A stretch of 14,788 nucleotides of DNA from an uncultured Mycoplasmatota bacterium (GTDB taxonomy: Bacteria > Bacillota_I > Bacilli_A > RF39 > UBA660). Under the pieces are notes generated by a model. That model did no database searches. It worked only from the letters and a program-made list of their open reading frames with translations, and was not told where the DNA came from. This document shows, piece by piece, positions 13,416-14,788 of the stretch (its first letter is position 1; each line of letters starts with the position of its first letter). The position numbers were made by a program, and so were the translations under genes. The DNA lies in assembly GCA_900544605.1 (NCBI GenBank), contig UQVP01000023.1:1-14788 (forward strand), in the 5' to 3' direction.

Positions 13416-13453
13416 ACATCTGAAATCAACGATTGTTGAAATCAGATGTTTTT
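13416..13453 (+). terminator. Terminator of the antisense RNA (and of prfA read-through)
   Basis: ACATCTGA (13416-13423) pairs with TCAGATGT (13442-13449), and inside it TCAAC (13426-13430) pairs with GTTGA (13435-13439) across an AA/AA internal loop with tetraloop GATT. TTTTT follows (13449-13453). Confidence 0.8.
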
Positions 13454-13454
13454 A

Positions 13455-13532
13455 TTATTTAAATAATAAGGTGATTATTATAAAAATTAATAGTAAGATT
13501 ACAATAAATAGAGATTCTTCTCTTTTTGTCAT
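13455..13532 (-). CDS. 25-residue single-membrane-helix peptide, candidate type I toxin
   Basis: A short frame encodes a peptide beginning MTKREES, followed by an uninterrupted hydrophobic stretch of Leu, Ile, Val, Phe and one Thr (residues 8-24) and a final Lys. It has one predicted membrane helix with charged ends, like type I toxins of the TxpA/BsrG/Fst kind; I cannot place it in a named family. AAAGGTGGTGAT lies 4 nt before the ATG, a very strong ribosome-binding site, and a near-consensus promoter lies at 13602-13630. A 9-bp hairpin (13543-13551 with 13557-13565) covers the AAAGG part. An antisense RNA overlaps the 3' region. The gene sits between prfA and prmC, which are adjacent in B. 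subtilis. Toxicity is inferred from architecture; a harmless membrane microprotein under antisense control is the alternative. Confidence 0.7.
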   Translation of the reverse strand: MTKREESLFIVILLLIFIIITLLFK

Positions 13533-13542
13533 AAAATCACCA

Positions 13543-13565
13543 CCTTTCTTTTTTTCAAAGAAAGG
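13543..13565 (-). promoter_or_regulatory. Hairpin sequestering the ribosome-binding site of the toxin-like mRNA
   Basis: In the reverse transcript CCTTTCTTT (13565-13557) pairs perfectly with AAAGAAAGG (13551-13543), 9 bp with a 5-nt loop. The 3' arm ends in the AAAGG of the ribosome-binding site, while the adjacent GGTGAT stays outside the stem. Confidence 0.65.
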
Positions 13566-13601
13566 GAAAACATCTGATATATTTCAAACATATCCAAAAC
13601 A

Positions 13602-13630
13602 ATTATATCAAAAGTAAAATGACTAATCAA
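13602..13630 (-). promoter_or_regulatory. Sigma-A extended -10 promoter of the toxin-like gene
   Basis: On the reverse strand TTGATT (13630-13625), 17 nt and TATAAT (13607-13602) preceded by TGA form one of the best promoters in the window. The predicted start, 7 nt after the hexamer, is G13595, the first base of the 12-nt sequence complementary to the mRNA 3' end. Confidence 0.75.
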
Positions 13631-13664
13631 TACTTGTAGTTAACTTTTAAAAAGAGGTGAGCTT

Positions 13665-14387
13665 GTGACTGATATTGAATATTTAAAGAAGTATTTAACA
13701 GAAGATAAATTAGAAGCTGGATTAAAAAGATTAGAAAAAGGAGAACCAGTTCAATATATAGTTGGTAATGTTGATTTTTATGGTCTAATATTTAATGTTA
13801 ATCCATGTGTACTAATACCTCGCTTTGAAACAGAAGAGTTAGTATCTAAAACAATTGATTATATAAAAAAATTTTTTGATTACCCAATCAATTGTGTAGA
13901 TTTAGGTACAGGTAGTGGTTGTATTGCTGTTACTTTAAAAAGTAAAATAGGTGATAATATCACTATGGATGCTGTAGATATATCTAGTGATGCTTTAGCA
14001 GTCGCAAAAGAAAATGCATCTAATAATAATGTAGATATTACATTTTATCATGGAGATATGTTAGAACCTCTAGATAAAAAATATGATGTTATTATAAGTA
14101 ATCCACCATATATTCGTAAAGATGAAGAAATTATGAATATTGTTAAAAATAATGAACCTAGTATTGCTTTATATGCAGATAATGAAGGTCTTGCTAATTA
14201 TGAAAAAATATTATCTAATGCTAGTAATTATTTAAAAGAAAGAAGTATGATAGCTTTTGAAATTGGTTGGTGGCAAGCAGATAGAATTACTGAAATAGCT
14301 AAAAAGTATTTTCCTAACAGTATGATTAGTGTAGAAAAAGATATGCAAGAAAGAGATAGATTCATATTTATATTTAATAATCGATAA
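13665..14387 (+). CDS. prmC: Release factor glutamine methyltransferase PrmC, short N-terminal domain
   Basis: PrmC methylates the GGQ glutamine of release factors with S-adenosylmethionine as donor. This copy has 240 residues against about 280 in most bacteria; the missing part is the N-terminal helical domain, which here is only about 25 residues before the conserved GEPVQYIVGNVDFYGLIFNV (26-45) and LIPRFETEELV (50-60). The SAM-binding motif DLGTGSG (79-85) and the catalytic NPPY (146-149) are intact, so the enzyme should be active. The start is GTG at 13665 after AGAGGTGAG; an in-frame stop at 13641-13643 rules out a longer protein. No clear promoter is visible between the toxin-like locus and this gene, and the terminator at 13416-13453 should reduce read-through from prfA. 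Confidence 0.93.
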   Translation: MTDIEYLKKYLTEDKLEAGLKRLEKGEPVQYIVGNVDFYGLIFNVNPCVLIPRFETEELVSKTIDYIKKFFDYPINCVDLGTGSGCIAVTLKSKIGDNITMDAVDISSDALAVAKENASNNNVDITFYHGDMLEPLDKKYDVIISNPPYIRKDEEIMNIVKNNEPSIALYADNEGLANYEKILSNASNYLKERSMIAFEIGWWQADRITEIAKKYFPNSMISVEKDMQERDRFIFIFNNR

Positions 14388-14388
14388 T

Positions 14389-14418
14389 AAAGAGAGATTT
14401 AGTTCTCTTTTCTTTTTT
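14389..14418 (+). terminator. Terminator after prmC
   Basis: AAAGAGA (14389-14395) pairs with TCTCTTT (14404-14410), 8-nt loop, followed by TCTTTTTTT. It begins one base after the prmC stop codon. Confidence 0.7.
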
Positions 14419-14468
14419 TAATCACGATTATATAGCATAAATATCCCTCCTAATTGTCTATATAATAA

Positions 14469-14547
14469 TATAATTGTAAACTTAAAATAAGTTGCTGTCT
14501 ACTTAACCCCCTAAGTTGTCTACTTTAAGTTTACCACTACAATTATA
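14469..14547. repeat. Long interrupted inverted repeat with tandem sites upstream of the pilin-like gene
   Basis: TATAATTG plus TAAACTTAAA (14469-14486) is repeated in inverted form as TTTAAGTTTA (14524-14533) and CAATTATA (14540-14547), interrupted by 6 extra bases. Between the arms are two direct copies of AAGTTG..TCTACTT (14489-14504 and 14513-14525), which differ by a 3-base indel. It could be a regulator-binding region or a recombination site; no gene is visible in 14388-14625. Confidence 0.6.
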
Positions 14548-14551
14548 AACT

Positions 14552-14593
14552 CCCCCCCCTGTTGACAAGTGCTTGTGTGGGGGGGGGTATAAT
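14552..14593 (+). promoter_or_regulatory. Pilin promoter with a G9 tract in its spacer: candidate phase-variable promoter
   Basis: TTGACA (14562-14567) and TATAAT (14588-14593) are both perfect consensus hexamers but are 20 nt apart instead of 17. The spacer ends in nine Gs (14579-14587), and eight Cs (14552-14559) lie just upstream. ACAAG/CTTGT (14565-14569 with 14572-14576) forms a small inverted repeat overlapping the -35. Loss of three Gs would give ideal spacing, so tract-length slippage could switch expression. Confidence 0.75.
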
Positions 14594-14625
14594 TTAAGAG
14601 AAAGTAAAGAGTAGGAGGAATTAAA

Positions 14626-14788
14626 ATGAAAAGAAAAAATGCTTTCACTTTAATAGAATTACTAGCGGTAATAGTAGTACTTGCAATCATTGCATTAATC
14701 GCTACACCAATAGTAATGAATACAATCAAGAATGCAAAGAAAGGAGCAGCAGAAAGAACAGCAGATAACTATATCAAACAAGTAGAAA
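14626..14788 (+). CDS. Type IV pilin-like (pseudopilin) protein, 5' part
   Basis: The first 54 residues are visible; the gene runs off the window. It begins MKRKNAFTLIELLAVIVVLA, the class III prepilin signal: a short basic leader (cut after Ala6 by prepilin peptidase, instead of the more usual Gly), then F(+1)TLIE with the conserved Glu at +5 and a hydrophobic helix to about residue 31, followed by the polar NTIKNAKKGAAERTADNYIK. Such proteins assemble into pili or pseudopili through a membrane-bound machine or, in some gut Bacilli, occur as surface proteins of unknown use; which applies here cannot be seen. AGGAGG lies 7 nt before the ATG. No assembly gene is in the window. Expression is probably governed by the unusual G-tract promoter. 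Confidence 0.88.
   Translation, partial: MKRKNAFTLIELLAVIVVLAIIALIATPIVMNTIKNAKKGAAERTADNYIKQVE

Larger units (their letters stand above)
13344..13453 (+). ncRNA. Candidate antitoxin: structured RNA antisense to the 3' end of the toxin-like mRNA
   Basis: An RNA of about 110 nt is predicted from the promoter at 13309-13337 to the terminator at 13416-13453. It contains a small hairpin (13346-13350 with 13355-13359), a longer hairpin (GGAT plus ATGTTTGA, 13372-13383, with TCAAACGT and ATCC, 13392-13404) and the terminator hairpin. It has no credible reading frame. It is fully complementary to the 3' untranslated region of the convergent reverse-strand mRNA over about 13366-13453 and stops 2 bases before that gene's stop codon. 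This matches 3'-overlapping antitoxin RNAs such as RatA and SR4 of B. subtilis. It also acts as the only visible terminator region for prfA. The boundaries are predicted, not measured. Confidence 0.55.
13372..13595. repeat. Nested perfect inverted repeats framing the toxin-like gene
   Basis: Outer pair: GGATATGTTTGA at 13372-13383 and its exact reverse complement at 13584-13595 (12/12). Inner pair: ATCAGATGTTTT at 13441-13452 and its exact reverse complement at 13567-13578 (12/12). In the reverse-strand transcript the two pairs are colinear, so the 5' leader can zip onto the 3' region and close the mRNA into a loop around the reading frame. Confidence 0.85.

Noticed and set aside
13307..13453. 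Riboswitch or attenuator for prmC between prfA and prmC
   Set aside because: The terminator at 13416-13453 lies more than 200 nt before prmC, the structure fits no riboswitch I recognise, and the perfect complementarity to a convergent short gene explains it better.
14418..14438. Six-residue reverse-strand frame (MLYNRD) after a strong AGGAGGG ribosome-binding site, just after prmC
   Set aside because: It is too short to be called a gene, has no convincing promoter, and ends in the prmC terminator region. It could be a remnant or a leader peptide, but nothing downstream on that strand needs one.
14520..14729. Open reverse-strand frame across the pilin promoter and start
   Set aside because: It reads through the C8/G9 tracts and opposite the clear prepilin signal; it has no ribosome-binding site and is a shadow.

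Overview
The window comes from a very AT-rich, endospore-forming Gram-positive bacterium, most likely an uncultured gut member of the Bacilli (Erysipelotrichales/RF39-like). This is inferred from gene content and order: yabG-veg-spoVG-yabP-yabQ-divIC, a PbpG-like penicillin-binding protein next to ywiB-argS-rpoE(delta), and prfA-prmC are all arrangements known from Bacillus-type genomes. GerQ, YabG, YabP and YabQ indicate a sporulation programme. No tRNA, rRNA, CRISPR array, transposase or phage gene is visible.

Layout. 71-307 (-): small Tyr-rich probable spore-coat protein. 361-5718 (+): M29 aminopeptidase, a membrane-anchored catalytically dead polysaccharide-deacetylase-like protein, sortase B, YabG, Veg, SpoVG, YabP, YabQ and DivIC. 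5743-6699 (-): a LemA-type membrane protein and the coat protein GerQ. 6778-7570 (+): PduL-type phosphate acyltransferase and a DUF1450 protein, converging on a class A penicillin-binding protein (7567-9525, -). 9645-12164 (+): YwiB, arginyl-tRNA synthetase, RNA polymerase delta. 12251-14387 (+): release factor 1 and its methyltransferase PrmC, separated by a 358-base gap. 14626 to the end: start of a type IV pilin-like gene.

The genome is compact. Terminators overlap stop codons, promoters start right after a terminator U-tract, and several genes have a -10 hexamer exactly 6 nt before a GGTGAT ribosome-binding site, so their leaders should be only about 10 nt long. The motif CATATACTTAATTrGGTGAT precedes yabG, yabP and the dead deacetylase, and suggests shared mother-cell (sigma-E/K-like) control.

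The most interesting locus lies between prfA and prmC. The reverse strand carries a 25-residue single-membrane-helix peptide gene (13455-13532) with a near-consensus promoter. Its predicted mRNA 5' end is perfectly complementary to its predicted 3' end (12 bp), a second 12-bp pair is nested inside, and a 9-bp hairpin covers part of the ribosome-binding site. A convergent forward-strand RNA (about 13344-13453) with its own promoter and terminator is antisense to the 3' end. This is the architecture of a type I toxin-antitoxin module; I recognise no named family for the peptide. The second notable locus is the pilin promoter: a G9 tract sits between -35 (TTGACA) and -10 (TATAAT), with C8 just upstream, which suggests phase variation by spacer-length change.
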